Positions 10,391 through 23,330 are shown, counted from the first letter of the stretch. The stretch: 64,000 nt of DNA from Clitopilus passeckerianus (GCA_944990035.1 CALYLX010000066.1:1550001-1614000), one strand, 5' to 3'. A program made the numbers and translations. Notes: generated from the letters alone by a model not told the origin.

Positions 10391-12039
10391 TCAAGGGTTG
10401 TCATTACTGGGCGTCGCGTGGTCGGTTGAACTAATGTACAAATCTATTATCAAACATAATTCCGGACATAGGGAGTTGCCATGCTTCCTCGCTCCTGACA
10501 TCGGTCGTGGATCCTCCTCCGAAATTTCACTGATCTCTCCTGTGTCTGCCGTCTGCGGGGGCGCGGCCCGCTGGCTGAAAGACATCGAGGTGGCGAGTTC
10601 GTTCTTGGTGACTACGGAATGATAGCTTCGGATCTAGTAGGGTGAATATGAGACGGGAGATTAAAACTGAAGCGACGCTAAACCAACGCGTGGTGCAAAA
10701 GGGAGTTGGTTGTTGTCCGAGTTCATCGGTACCGACCTACTGGTGAGCGTTGCAGTTATACCCTCGCTGAAATCCTGGAGCATATGCATTCTAACGAACC
10801 CTCCTTGGCGTCAAGATGGACCCTCACTGTTCCAGCCTGAACACGAACATCTTAGTTGATACCAATGCTAGATAAAATACGACCTACAGCGAATGTGACG
10901 AGATTGACAACATTGCAGATGGTCATCGCACAACTGAAGAAGTTACATCATCTAGTTATGAGCTCAACAAGTGATAGCGAGAAGCGACTCACACAAAGTA
11001 CAGGGAACCTATGCATTGACAACATCGTTCAGATTCCTTGTTGATGACAACGTTGGTGGCAACTAACCGTCACAAAGCATGATTGCTTCAATTGTTGGAG
11101 TACTAGTTCTGCGCACGATTAGCCCCTTGTAGGTAGCGACGGATTCATAGACCGTCATCAAGAACACCAGCGTGTTAAAAGCGAGCATGCACGCCCAAGT
11201 AGAAACAAATCCTGAAGGAGTATAGTCAATAAAACTTACCTTGGACTGGACTGATTTACGCACGTAATGCCCTATGAATGATTATCGGTGGGAGATTAGA
11301 GAAATGGTGCTTATCACGCACTGACGGTGGTAGATCGAGACCGGAGATCCGACGGGTGCATTGTAAGCCACCTTCTCTGCACCCTTCTGTCCGGACCATA
11401 CTGAGCACTACGGGATTCAAATGAGTCTAGTTTCTCCTAGGCGAGCTACCATTCGATTTACACAACCTACAGAGAGTCCCGTAAGCCCGACGCACACATA
11501 GAGGGCAAGAACACGTTGGCTGCAATCATATAGCGCGTAAATTCTCATGAACAACATAACTGTAGTGGGTACAGGTTAGTTCAAGATCCGAAGGAGATGG
11601 GCCAGGGACAACTCACTCAAGGTATAGATTTGAACCGCGGCCACGAAGTACTGATGGTATCCATGGAGCTGGTCGCATCTAAGACCAATCCATTTCGAGC
11701 TTAGCAGATCCACAGATATCAGATAGATTTACATCTGTATATGTTAGAATGGAATGACCGCCTCGAACTTCCAGCAACGTACTTCATGTTAATATGGGGA
11801 ATTTTATACTCTAACATGACAGGCACGTACCCTAGGATTGTCACATATCGACTGAGGAAGAAGAACAAAAGTGGCCCGGTGAAATTCGAACGCTTCGCGA
11901 ACCAAATCCTCTAAACCTCCATGGAAAATGTCAGGAGGTAATCATAAAGGAGAAGTGCTGATCGCAATGTAAATCAGCGATGCAACAGTTGTCAAATCGT
12001 CCACTCACAAACCGCAGCAGTGCTGATGAAAGAGAACAT
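10391..12039 (-). pseudogene. DUF6533-type multi-helix membrane protein with in-frame stop
   Basis: Fungal integral membrane family of unknown role. The spliced 5' part reads MFSFISTAAVSLLLYDYLLT and then FSMEV-stop-RIWFAKRSNF followed by PLLFFFLSRYVTIL. This matches the family start, where YDYLLT is followed by an E-V-x-x-IW motif and an RY helix; here TAG (11911-11913) takes the place of one residue. Exon 1 is 12009-12039, intron 11958-12008, exon 2 11831-11957. Later exons give CDQLHGYHQYFVAAVQIYTL, FMRIYALYDCSQRVLALYV, WSGQKGAEKVAYNAP, LAFNTLVFLMTVYESVATYK and SRLIFTLLDPKL, all with typical family spacing. The remaining exons look open, so inactivation may be recent, or the base may be a sequencing error. 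The 3' boundary is approximate. Confidence 0.6.
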
Positions 12040-13700
12040 ATTTCTACTCCGCCGTGCAGCGGAGGCTCTCGAGTGAGAAAACGAGACGTACATCGTGTCC
12101 AGCTCAGCGGGAGTGACTATCGAGTTTCCCATCCGAGAAAGATATCTTATCTTCGCTTCTATGACGATGATGGTGAAAGAAGATACGGGAAACAGAAGAA
12201 GCCGGGCTCTAAGGCAGTACATGGAACCTTGAATAGCCACTGGACTTCTGCCTGTCAATGTTCGTCATGTATATCTGGCAACTGCCCAGAAGACAGGAAC
12301 TTGAAGCTCGGTGCAAGCGTCGCCAGACATACTATCAGATAGCAAACACCAATTTGGAGTCGCGCTTGGTAGGCCTGGCCCAGATGCCTTGCCCAATTCC
12401 CGTCGCTTGAAGTCATACAGGGTGGTATGCTCAGAATTACGGCCGATGGTGTTGACGCGAGGACGGCCAAAGAGTTAAGATCTCCCTAGATACATCAAAG
12501 TGCCCATGTGTTAAGTCTTTCGCCCTCCGGCGCCAATCAGTTTCACATCATTGGGAATCCTGGTTTTGAGGCGTCAGCTGTCAATTAGATATTTTCGAAT
12601 GTGACGCCCACTAAGGCTGGAACACAATGTTGAATCCTTGAATGAGAACAAGATCGGCCGCACGAGGTTCATTTCAGATAGGATTGTTTGCAGAGAAAGC
12701 GTAAAGAAGGTTTTGACCTTGGCCTTCGTTGGACAAGCTTGGAGCCGCTTTGATGGTTGGCAATTTGCCAGTGGCGTGCCACAGACTTGTTTGGCAGTAT
12801 TGTGCAAGCCTATCACGGCTTTCTCCGAGATAGATCCGCAGAAGCGCCTAATTGCGATCTCGCTGTCTCCCTCAACTGTCGGCTTTCGCCAGAGATAACG
12901 AAGGGTCCAGACATCCCCATACTTGTATAAACAGGCGATCCTCTGCATGCCTTACCGAAGCTAGGTCAGATTTTCTCCACTAATCGAATATAGCAACTGC
13001 CTCCCAAAAATGCTGCATTCCGGCCTGACAGCCGCTGAAACCAAGTTTCGGGGTTCTCTTTAATCGGCGCGACCAAAATTCCGAGCATTTACGAACACGC
13101 TTCCATGTGGACACCATTGCTGGAACGTCGTAACTCTGGATCCATTTCAAGCATGAAGAGCCGATGATGCTACGAATTCGATGCCTTTGGACTTCGGGCC
13201 TGGCCTTTGCCACGCCCTGCCCAGTACCTGAGATCGACCGCTTATTAGTGGGTGCATGAAAGCATGCTTGTGATCAATGGAACGATCGCGGGTGCTTGCC
13301 GAATACATTCAGTGCTATTCAACGTGCACAGTTCATGTCCATAGCCGTAAGTTCCCGTGGCATCTTCCTGAATGAATGCAGACGGTTACAAATGGATATT
13401 CTCCACAATATTAATCTGAATTAGCGGGTCCTTAATCTGTCGTCATCGTTTTTGACGTGTTTTCTTTCTCTGGTCTAGTTCTTCCACTGATGGTGGAACG
13501 AACCCGGGGCGCCGCGTAGCTATTGAGGAGTCACTTCCTCCCAATGCATCTTTTCAAGTCCTAGTTCGTGGGTCCTGGTATCACTGCATCCCTGACCTTG
13601 GTGGAATGAAAAGCCACCAACAGGTCTACACAGCTGTTCCTGCAGATCTGCCAACCATCGCTGAGCTGCGCCTCCGACACAAAAGGCCATTTATCTCGGA
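12040..13700. other. Intergenic, no convincing gene
   Basis: Minus-strand open frames of 70-124 codons (12255-12470, 12574-12948, 12980-13213) carry no recognisable domain and do not join in a clear splice pattern. An old gene remnant is possible. Confidence 0.35.
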
Positions 13701-13706
13701 ATAAAA
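13701..13706 (+). promoter_or_regulatory. TATA-like box before the terpene synthase
   Basis: GGAATAAAAGGCG lies about 40 nt upstream of the ATG at 13744. This is short for a leader, but the motif is the only TATA-like one nearby. Inference. Confidence 0.3.
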
Positions 13707-13743
13707 GGCGCCAGATTATTGTGGGTCATCCTCATCTACCCAA

Positions 13744-14855
13744 ATGGTTTCCGTTCTATCTACAGCTCTCTGCAAACGACCCAATTTCGTCTCTCGTTTT
13801 CCCGCGAACGAGCATTTCGATCGCGGTGTCATTGCCGAGAACGTCCAGTGGTACCTGTCTGAAAAGTGGCCTTGGAAGTCGGACGCCGAGCGAGAACGAT
13901 ACCTCACCAAAGACTTTGAAGGTTGGGGTCTTATGATCCTTGGGGATGCACCAAGCGATCGCACTGAGGCAGCTTGTCTCTGGTTCTCCTGGCTTTTCCT
14001 CTGGGATGATATGGTCGAGAAGATGTCTTCTTCCGAAGTGAGTATCATCGTTTGAATACAGGCACGGTTTTAACACTCTTTATATTAGGCTCGCCTGTCA
14101 CTAGTGCAACTCGCTGAAATATTCTCAGACACTCGCATTCCCAAAGATCCGACGCCTATCGAGCGCATCGCGCTCGCCATTCGCGATATGCTTCTCGAAG
14201 TAGATGACGATGATCTACGGGATCTTGGACGCTCTATTCTGACCCAGGTCTGCCACTTCTTCACCGCAATTGGCTCGAAACAAGATCGTGCCAGGGCATT
14301 TGCAGGAGGATTCGACAGCTTCATCAAATATCGACTCAACGATGTTGGCGGCCGGTAAGATACATCGCAATTCATTCGAAGACGCCATACTAAAACCCCT
14401 GAATAATACCCAGCCTGGCCCTCGAGCTTCTGCTGTGGGCTCGTGGTTGTATCATTCCTCCGAACGCCAAATCCACCGGGCTTGCCGACCTCGTTAATAT
14501 CAGTCTTCTGCACGCTACACTCATCAATGACTTCTTCTCCTACGAGGTCGAAGCTGAGGTACTAAGGGAACTGGAGTTCTCCGGCCGCAAGAAACACGGT
14601 TACATGGTATTCAATACCGTGGCAGTTCTCATGGCCGAGAAGAGTATGAGTCGCACGGATGCATATGTCGAACTTATCGAGAAGATCAAGGTAGTGGAGA
14701 AGCGGTATGTGAAGGCCTTGGATGACTTACGGATTCGCCACAGAGAGTCAGGAGAGGATTTAACCAGGATCGAAGAAGTATCCGATGTCCTCGTTGACCT
14801 GATGGGAGGGAATTCAGTGTGGTCAGAGACTTGTGGTCGATACAATCCTGCATGA
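13744..14855 (+). CDS. Sesquiterpene synthase (class I terpene cyclase), 333 aa
   Basis: Predicted cytosolic enzyme that ionises and cyclises a prenyl diphosphate, probably farnesyl diphosphate, using Mg2+. Exons are 13744-14037, 14089-14354 and 14414-14855; together 1002 nt, open to TGA, with introns of 51 and 59 nt. The metal-binding motifs are present: DDMVE in LWDDMVEKM (exon 1) and the NSE-type triad NDFFSYEVE in LINDFFSYEVEAE (exon 3). The end carries the pyrophosphate-sensing RY pair (VWSETCGRY). Length and layout fit basidiomycete sesquiterpene synthases, which are usually 300-370 aa. There is no transit peptide. The product cannot be read from the sequence. No P450 or other tailoring enzyme is adjacent. 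Confidence 0.93.
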
Positions 14856-17099
14856 GATGCGGCGGCCACGGGATCGACTAAACACGGACGATATCATATG
14901 ATCTTCCCTGTAATGTACTAGTATCCGAATCTCTATCTTGACATATTACATCAATCAAAAAATGTGTTCCTGTCCTGAGCTCTCGTCATAATAATAGGCA
15001 GCCATTCCAGATCGGGAGACAGACCAAATTAGTGAGCATCCCAGAATAGACTTTGTTTCCAGTCAGGCATTTCTATTGTTTCAGTACGCTGCACCGTTCA
15101 GACAGTATAATTGGGCCCTGAGCAAGACGAACGGACCAGTCTCAGCTAGGCTAATCGCAGCCGATTATTTGGGATGGTGTGTGCGCCGTGAGCATGGTGT
15201 TCCTCAGATCAACCTCGTGATAGCCCGAGTACCATGACCAGTCACGGCCCGGATAGAAGGGTCGATAATGCCTTGTAATAACGTCCCCGCCCAGCGGATC
15301 ATCCTAGACCTACATAAGACCCTCATAAGCGTGGCTTCGGCACCAGAGGTAAGAACGAAGCGAAACAGCGATGTGAAGGGTCTGATAGCAATCAGAAAGC
15401 TATCACTGGTACTTATCAACGTGGTGGGTGGTGGGTGAGCTTTGGAATGTTTGACGAGACTGGAGATCTGGCCATACATCCACTGGGCAGAGAAATGGGA
15501 ACCGTCTCCCCAAAGAAAAACTACTCGCAATTTCGCTTGCCTGGAGGCGAAATTGACACAGAACCTCCCCTGCAACTGCATATATCTAGGCTACAGAAAG
15601 ATGCCACGATGAGCTTAACGCCATTCGTGGCCTGTATTCATGCTGCAGTTTGATGAAGGTATCGCAACCGAAAGCGTTGCCTCACCTTTCCCTCCTGGCC
15701 TGAGCGTGGATTGGCGGCCCCAGAGAGGGCCCCGAAGAGCAAGCGTTTTGAAGCTTCCTAAGATGTATTATTTCTATGCTGAATCCTATTGGCTCGGGTT
15801 CAGTACGTGTAAGGCTTGTGTTGAACACAAGTTGACAGAAATACACTAACCTAGAGTCATTTGATATGATATTTTATGAACGGGTGAAATAAGATCGTAC
15901 ACACGGAAACGAATGCCAGGTGTCATAATAAAATCCTCAGACAGAAGCGTCTACTATTGTAATTGACGACTGTAACCAACCAACTACATACACCATCATG
16001 TATCTAGTCAGAACACGAAAATTCGAGGTGTCCCATTTCCCAAACGTCACGAGCAGAATATCCTCCACTTTCAGCTCCCGACAAGCCGGCGGGATGTGCC
16101 TGTGCCTGGCATGAAATTGCTCTCGTCTCTCACTTGAAGCCTTCACTTCCTGGGTCATGGTCTCCTTAATTTATCTTATCAACACGGACATTAATTGGAA
16201 ATTAGAAAATTTTGTTCTACCATTTCGTCGGACATGTTACGTCCAACTTGGCATGACAGCCTCACTCCGACTTCCTCCATTTACTGCACCACCGGGGTCG
16301 TGTTTGAAGCTCCACCCCTTCAGTTCAGTCCACCCTCAGACTGGTCAACTTTCCTTACGGAGAACCACCAAATAACGTCCCAGCGACGCTGGTGGTCCCG
16401 ATCCATGCCAGGTCCCCCGATCGCGCCCGTTGGATATCTTTGCTTTGGAGGCCGGAGTTGTAAGAGGCGGCGGTGGTGGAGGTGACGTGGTACCAGGATA
16501 TTTCCGGTCCTGCAGCGGTGATGCCAGCACTTCATAATGCGTGGTGGGGGTTTCAGAACGCCACGCAAAGCGACATGAGAAGTAATCATACCTGAGGAGT
16601 GGTACGGCGACAGCCGAGGAAGCGAGGGTAGGGACTACGGGCGTTGATCGCCATATCCGCTGATTGGAGTGCCCCCTGAGGTAGCGTCTGCATCGGTTCT
16701 GAGAAGATCGCTATGGTGCACGTTCGGGGTCAGAGTTGTGCTCCTTCTATTAAAAAAGACATGTTCAGGGAATGTGGACGAACCTATACTAGACCGATTA
16801 TAGCCCTTGGCTTTCCACGATACCTTGCCTATCTGACCTCATTGTGGACGCCTGGAGTTCGTCTCCAAGGCTGACCCGGTATTAAATGTTGTGTGCATTA
16901 GACACGCCCACAACGTGGAGTTGGACCCCGCCTCAGATGCATATGTGAGGCTCTGATAACGCACTGGCGCTTGCAAGCGCTGGTCCAGCTGTCCCTAGTT
17001 CATGAGATGAGTTTAAAGGCCTTGACCATTTTAGAATTGGTGATCGTACAGTGTACAAAGATCATGCGCACAAATGAGGCTGGACTCTACTCGCAGGAG
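14856..17099. other. Intergenic, no convincing gene
   Basis: Short open frames on both strands without domains. The best small candidate is a 73-codon minus frame at 15937-16158 (MTQEVKASSERREQFHARHR...), with no known relatives and no clear promoter. Confidence 0.35.
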
Positions 17100-17165
17100 G
17101 GGTCTCGAACCCTAGTAAGTTAGGAACTTCAGAGCAGTAGCTTTGCCCACTCTGCTATATCCCTC
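17100..17165 (-). repeat. Degenerate tRNA-like sequence
   Basis: The minus strand reads GGAGGGATA, then a D-arm-like TAGCAGAGTGGGCAAAGCTA (4-bp stem, A-box match). About 30 nt later comes AGGGTTCGAGACCC (B-box match), then CTCC. The anticodon and acceptor stems do not close properly. It may be a decayed tRNA, a nuclear copy of an organelle tRNA, or the head of a SINE. Not counted as a functional tRNA. Confidence 0.5.
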
Positions 17166-18791
17166 CTTCGGTCGTTTCACAAAGTTCAGAGTGAGAAAAC
17201 GGTGGAGTATTGACAGGAAAAAAGATGTATTTAAATTCGGGATTCAGGGTACTGGGGTTCGATCCCAATACGTGACGATGGTACTGATACACCATCGAGA
17301 CTTGCGATTGATAGCACGACGGAAATAGACGATCATCAAAACGATAACGGGAGGTACGGTTGGTTGGCAAAACAATTGCCAAATGTATCCCGGGAAGTCG
17401 AGCCACGAACAACGAAGCCACGAGGAATGCCATTAGGGTGCGTCAACCGCTGGATCCAATAGCTAGATATATGAATGGATATATGATTGGACCAAAGATT
17501 CGTCTATGTGATTGATAGGAAAAGTACTGAGCTGGGATATATAGCGCCAGAATAATGGTCAAAACCGACGACGAAGTGGAGGTTGGTAAAACTTTTTCCT
17601 CGATTATGCGAAGGAGTCGACGACGTTCGAATCCGGCGTACCCTCAACGATTGATGATATAACGATGATACCACTAGGCCACTGCTCCTTGAGTTATGAA
17701 ATGACAGCCTGATGACCTGGAATGGATAAGTCGAACTCTTGGACCGGTAAAAAGCACAGATCCTTCGGAAGTATGGCGAGGCAAGCGCTAGAGTCGACAG
17801 CCAGGCTCACTATAACTCTTAAGAAGATTCGAAAATGCTTGGAGGCCTAGGGATATTTAGTAGCAGTCTTGTAGACAAAATATTAACGCGGACCTACATT
17901 AAAGTACCAGGACGCAAGCTCGCTACCTCCAAAAACACCGGTAGATAGGCTTTTGGATGGTAATTCCGTATGCCACCGCACCTCGTTGGATACATGCACG
18001 GTAATTGAATTGGTGGGTGTCATTCCCGTAGTCATACGTCGACATGGAAATCAGCGTGAGTAACCCATGAGCTACCTCGCCGTTTGAGGCGTCAAAGAAG
18101 TCCTGATGCACAGAGCAGCTTGCCTAGGGTATCAGCTCACGAAAAGAAAAGGAGGAATGTAGATCACTTCCGTGAATGAATGGACGCGCGGGTGAATAAA
18201 ATCATTCGAGTGAACACCTGCTATAAGGAGGGATGTCATTCAAATCCAACCCACCTCAATAATCAATTCCCTCGTGGAAGTTTAGATATGAAATGTGATC
18301 ATCGTGTATTGGACCCCAGGAGAGATGGGGAATGCAAGTTCCAGAACTTCCGATCACCAAAGAACGGATGGACGACGATACCACTGTGCCATCGTACTGT
18401 AGTTTGAGATCAATCAAAATCTAATTGATCAACGACCCAAGGGGAAGGACGAGAAGCACGATCATCAAGGTTATATCACCTCTTCCCTTTGCAGCGGACG
18501 AGGAACCGGCCAAATTATTTCCTTTTGCCAATTTGAAAGGCGAATGTCAATGACACAACCCATATATATAGACGCGCCAGTAAACTGCAATTCGCTATGC
18601 TGCTTTTGGTAATAGGTAGAACAGAACTGTAACCCGATTTGGAAAGACAATCATACAGTACAGTAAGAAATACTACGAAAATAAAGAACATTATGATACA
18701 CTAGTTATGATAACACATACACCCAAAATCGTTTATCTCATTCTCAAAAAAGAAAAGAAAACCCGGACCATCATCTTCACCCCACCACCCC
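17166..18791. other. Intergenic with further tRNA-like motifs
   Basis: Plus-strand GGGGTTCGATCCC near 17256 resembles a T arm. On the minus strand, 17620-17690 reads AGTGGCCTAGTGGTATCATCG followed by GGATTCGAAC, again tRNA-like but unable to fold. Otherwise nothing is recognised. Confidence 0.4.
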
Positions 18792-21700
18792 TCACTCCTT
18801 CCCCATCATCATCCTCCTCCCCTCCTCAACCTTCTTCTCATTATGCCCAAGCTTCCCACTGAGCATCATAGCCTCGCCCCTGATCTTATCCATAAGCTTC
18901 ACCTTCCCAGTCCCCGTCCCGCTTCCACCGCTTCCAGCGCTGCCACCAAGGTGACTTCCACTGTCGCTCTTCCCTACACCAGCACTCGCACCACCAGCAG
19001 CGGAAGCGGCAACGTCGTCGTCACGAGCCAAGGAAGATGGGCTTTGCACGTCCGGATCGTGTTTCCCTGTATCTCCTCCACCAACCCCAGCACCGGCTGT
19101 ATCCGCGGTACGACCACCCTCAGAAGTGATCCCAGGTCCAGTTGTACCAGGTACACCTTGTCCTACACTACTCCCAACAGCGCCGCCACTGGAACCAGAA
19201 CCTGCGCCAGCAACGCCGGCAGCACCTGCAGCAGCGGCACCGAGTCCGATACCAGCAGCAGCCACAGAAGGCTTCGTGTTCGTCGTGTTTGAGGGTGAAG
19301 TTGACGTTTCCGATTCCTTAGCAGTATCCGTAGCCGAAGTCGTAGTAGCCGAAGCCCTAGGCTCGTCCTTGTTCATAGAGGGGAAGGTGTCATATCCCGC
19401 ATTCTGACGAGGGTCTGTATTAGCTTTGTGCTCGGAGGTCGAAGCAGTAGTCGTGGGCTCCGCCCTGGTGGTGGTGGGCTCGGTTGTGGTCGTGTCGCCC
19501 ATCGCCCCAGGAATATTTGCAGCACCTGCACCGCCACCTCCAGGTTCAGCTGTAGCTTCAGCTTCACCTACTCCACCACTGCTAATAGCACCAGCACCGG
19601 GTTCGTTTGCATTTTCATCTCCAGGTGCAGAGGCAGGACCGAAGTTAACCGCGCTGGGTTCGTTGACGTCTACATCCCTCTCAGGACGCACACCAGCCCC
19701 AGTCCCCCCACCAGCTTTCATCTCCCTCTCCGCACCAGAACCAGCAGCCGAGGTCGACGCTGTAGTTGGAGTCTCCTCCTTGGTCGACAAACCACTCGTA
19801 AACGTATGCTTCATCTTCTGAATCAAGCTTTCCTACATAATCACAACGTATACGTCAGCTCCCCTTATCCCACAGCACGAAAGAACGAAGAAACCAACCT
19901 TTCTCTGACTCCCTCCAGCCCCAGCAGGAGTCCCGGCAACACCTTCCGCACCCTTATCACCGCCCAATCTATCCTCAGCAGCTCCATGCCCACTCAACGC
20001 CCTCCCATACGCAGCACCACCTAACCCAGCACCAGCAGCAGCGATACCGGGTCCAAGACCTGGATTCCTGGCTCCACGCGAGCCGGGATTTTGTTCGTGT
20101 CCTGGAGTGGCGGTGGTACCGGAGGCTGGTGACAGTGGAGTTCCAGTACCCTTGGCGCCGGCTAAAGCTGAAGGCGACGTGGTAGTTCCAGGAACGGTGG
20201 TAGGCGAAGTAGCGGTGGTGGGAGCTGTAGGCGTAGACATCGTCGTGTTCGCGAGAGAGTGGGGTTTCTTAAAGTTTGAGGACGCATATACTCGGTCTAT
20301 GGAGACGAGGAATTAGCATCGACGAACTGGGATGAATAGAAAAGATATGAGAAATGTGGAAAGCAAGACTATATGCGGCCGGAATGAAGGATAAAGACGA
20401 GATAAATGGGAGATTTGGGACTAACCTTCAGACAACACCCTCTCCTCCGGCAACTTCGCCACACCAACCTCACTGATATTCCCTGGTAACGAACCGACTC
20501 CCACCGCCGACGTGGAGGGCGTCTCTGTCCCAGGGAGGGAGGTGGGTTCGTGGGTCCATGTTGATGTTGGGGCGGGTTGGGTGTGGCTACCGGCTAGAGA
20601 AGGGGGAGGGAGGTTAGAATGGGTGTATGAGGAGGGAGAGAGAGGAGAGGGAGGAGGAAGAAGCGAAAAACGCGGTGATACGTAGAAAACGACGGCGTAA
20701 ACGTAAGAGAAAAGGATGGATGGAGGGGGGGAAGGCAAGGAAAACGTTCAACAGAAGAGAGAAAGGGGAAGAAAGAACTCGTGATATATATGGGGTAAGA
20801 AAGGTAAGGTACGAGGATGCACGCCAACGATAGGAAGTAGTAGGTGAAGTAAAACGAAAGGGATACAATGTAACATGTTCGCGTCCGTAAAAGAAAATGT
20901 CCATAGAATTCGACAGGAATGCATACTCACGCAGATACGAATAAACAGTCGACCCAGCATTACTCAACCCCCGCTGCGTGCTCGCCCAAACATCAGCCCC
21001 GAGGGCTGCTATACCTCCTGCAGCTGCTGCCGTTTCAGCGTGATGCTGCTGTTCGGCAGTAGTGGCAGAGGATGGAGCGGTAGAGCTGTCGGCGAGGTTT
21101 CGGATTGGAGCACCTAGCGGGGAGAACAGTCAGATAAGAAGAAATAAGAGGTAGGGTATGGGAAGAACAAACCGATAGTCGAATCACCAGCAGCACTTGT
21201 AGCCGCCTCCTCAGGTCTCGGAATCGACCCCTCCAAAACCCTCTCTTCAGGCAACTTCGCCACACTCGCCTCACTTATATTCCCTGGGAGCGAACCGACC
21301 CCACCATGAGAGGTGGAGGGTGTTTCGGTTGATGGGAGTTCAGCTTTCCGGGCGCCAGCTATTGAGTATCATTGTCAGCAGCTCATTTATGTATCGGCAT
21401 GATACAAAGGAAAGGAGTAAAGGAATGGGGAGGAAGAGAGGAAAGGAATACTAACGTAACAAATCAACAACCCTCTCCGGCAAATACTCCTTCGCCCTGT
21501 CCAACAAGCTTCCTCCCGTGGATTCGCCAAAACTGGGAGCACGCATGCCACCGTCCGCGTTGGTGTCGTGGATGTATGCGCCTGGTGGGGAGATATTTTC
21601 TTCTTCGTGGGCTTGGGCTTGGTCTCCGGTAGCAGCAGAGGGTTGAGGATGAATAGAAGCAGACAGAGCCACAGCTTCACCACCACCTCGATCAACACCC

Positions 21701-22029
21701 CGGACGCCAGGTTGAGCTTCCATAGGATCCAATCCACAACCTCCAGGTGTTCCTCCTCTTTCTCCTCCTACATCCCCTCGTTTTCCAGCTCCAGGAACAA
21801 CCTCAACATGCTCAATCCCCGCCGCCGTATCCTTCGCCCAATCTCTCGCCGTATCTCCTTGACCCGAGAGGACAGGCGGTAGGGTGCCTGTCCGAGTTGC
21901 GCCTGAGGTGACCCCTGGACTGGGGTGCCGTCCGCCGCCGCCGGTGGGTGTTATGGGGTTACGGCGTTGGGAGGGCTTGAGCGTGGAGAGGGGGTTGAGT
22001 GGGTCGATTGGGGGGAGGGAGGATGCCAT
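18792..22029 (-). CDS. Low-complexity protein with LPGNISE repeat, 849 aa, six exons
   Basis: Exons (minus): 21456-22029, 21173-21358, 20931-21113, 20426-20593, 19899-20296 and 18792-19832. They sum to 2550 nt and stay open across every junction. The protein is rich in Gly, Ala, Ser, Thr and Pro. Exons 2 and 4 each encode a version of ETPSTS-xxGVGSLPGNISE-xxVAKLPEERVL. Exon 1 ends in an amphipathic segment (LLDRAKEYLPERVVDLL), and exon 3 has a helical QHHAETAAAAGGIAALGADV. The last exon has long Gly/Ala runs and a basic C-terminus (VKLMDKIRGEAMMLSGKLGH, then NEKKVEEGRRMMMGKE). There is no signal peptide or catalytic motif. Related low-complexity proteins with LPG...GVA.LPEE motifs occur in fungi, but their role is unknown to me. 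Confidence 0.8.
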
Positions 22030-23330
22030 TGTGGTTGCAGATGCTTAGTATACGCGTTGTTCAACGTTCGAGTTCAGTGAACCTGATAGATGCGAGAGAC
22101 GTTCTCGAGGACAAATAAAGATTCAAGTGGTTTGAGAGAGAGCGGTGGTGAGACATGGTTGACGTATATATGGACGTCGAGGTTGGACGATCGAGATGTT
22201 GCTCCATTATGGTTTGAGTCGAGGACGTCATGGCATGTGCTTCGGTGGATTTGCGGGGAAATAGAGATAAACAGTGCGCTAGGTTGTCGTAGAGGTGAGA
22301 ACAGAGGATGAGCGACAGAATGGGTGAGAAGAGCGAAGAGAGAAGAGATTTTCGGACGGTGCAGCCGAAAGAGGTTCCCACGCTTTGATTACTCCCTGAT
22401 TGGATTTCCTCTCAAGCTGCGGTGGTGTAGTAGTATGGGTACCATCGTTTGACTATCGTATGCTACAGGTGCCATGGATTAGAATGACGCTTATTGGTGT
22501 GCTTCTATGTGCACGGGTCCGACACCCGTCATAAAGGGATTAGGCATGATGTGATAGCTGTCTTTTGCTCACAGTCGGATCAATTGTCAATATCCAGAAG
22601 AATCGCTCTCTGCGGCATAGATAGTGACGAAACTCCAGCCGCGGTCGTAGAGTGGTACCACTGTCGTCTTCATAAGATTCAGTGCCCGCCATCGGTTTGA
22701 TTGGCAAAGAAACTCTACCTTCACCCAAGATTATTTTCACTTTTGCCGGTGTATTTGATCCTGTAGGTTGCTTTTTTGACCAAGGCTACGACAAGATGAG
22801 TTGGCTCAACGGCAAACCATACCGACATTCGATTCCTTGAAGCACATATGGTAACCTTTTACCACAGGGCAAGGTTTATGTTTTGTGTGCCCTGTTATGG
22901 ATGGTGATATATGGGCCCCACAAAACATGGTATTCAATTGTCCGCCCTCCAGACTCTTTGAAGCTTGAGCGCTTGAGCTTCCACAGAACAAACGTTGATA
23001 AAAGTCGGCCCGCCATCCGGACCGCTAAATTGACGGTCACATAAGCAAGGCTTCTTGGCTTCCGAGTTCCGCAACCTAGGCCAGTCTTTTCTGACCACGA
23101 GCACAACAAGAGCAGGTAATATCGATTAGCGCCCACAGAAATGCTGTTGAGTTTGTTGTGGCCCTACTCTGGCTTCGTCTCTACCTTCATCGTGCTGCCA
23201 CGATAACATACCGATAAATTGGACTCTGGGGCTCGTGTTGCATTCTGCGGCGCTATAAATCTTCAGATACTCTGAGCTGGCGAAAGAACTGCACCCTGAC
23301 GCTGTTCACCCGTGAAATATCTGGGTTGCA
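22030..23330. other. Intergenic, no gene seen
   Basis: Shared upstream region of the divergent genes at 22029 (minus) and 23331 (plus). It contains short open frames only. Confidence 0.45.

Noticed and set aside
1..15000. Full terpene biosynthetic cluster with P450s
   Set aside because: No P450 haem-binding motif or other tailoring enzyme was found between the candidate genes.
19126..20024. Plus-strand open frames of 90-200 codons, Ala/Pro/Val-rich
   Set aside because: Opposite strand of the low-complexity exons of the 849-aa gene; no splice signals or domains.
20594..20967. Minus-strand open frames with hydrophobic stretches
   Set aside because: They lie in a polypyrimidine intron of the 849-aa gene; its flanking exons join in frame without them.
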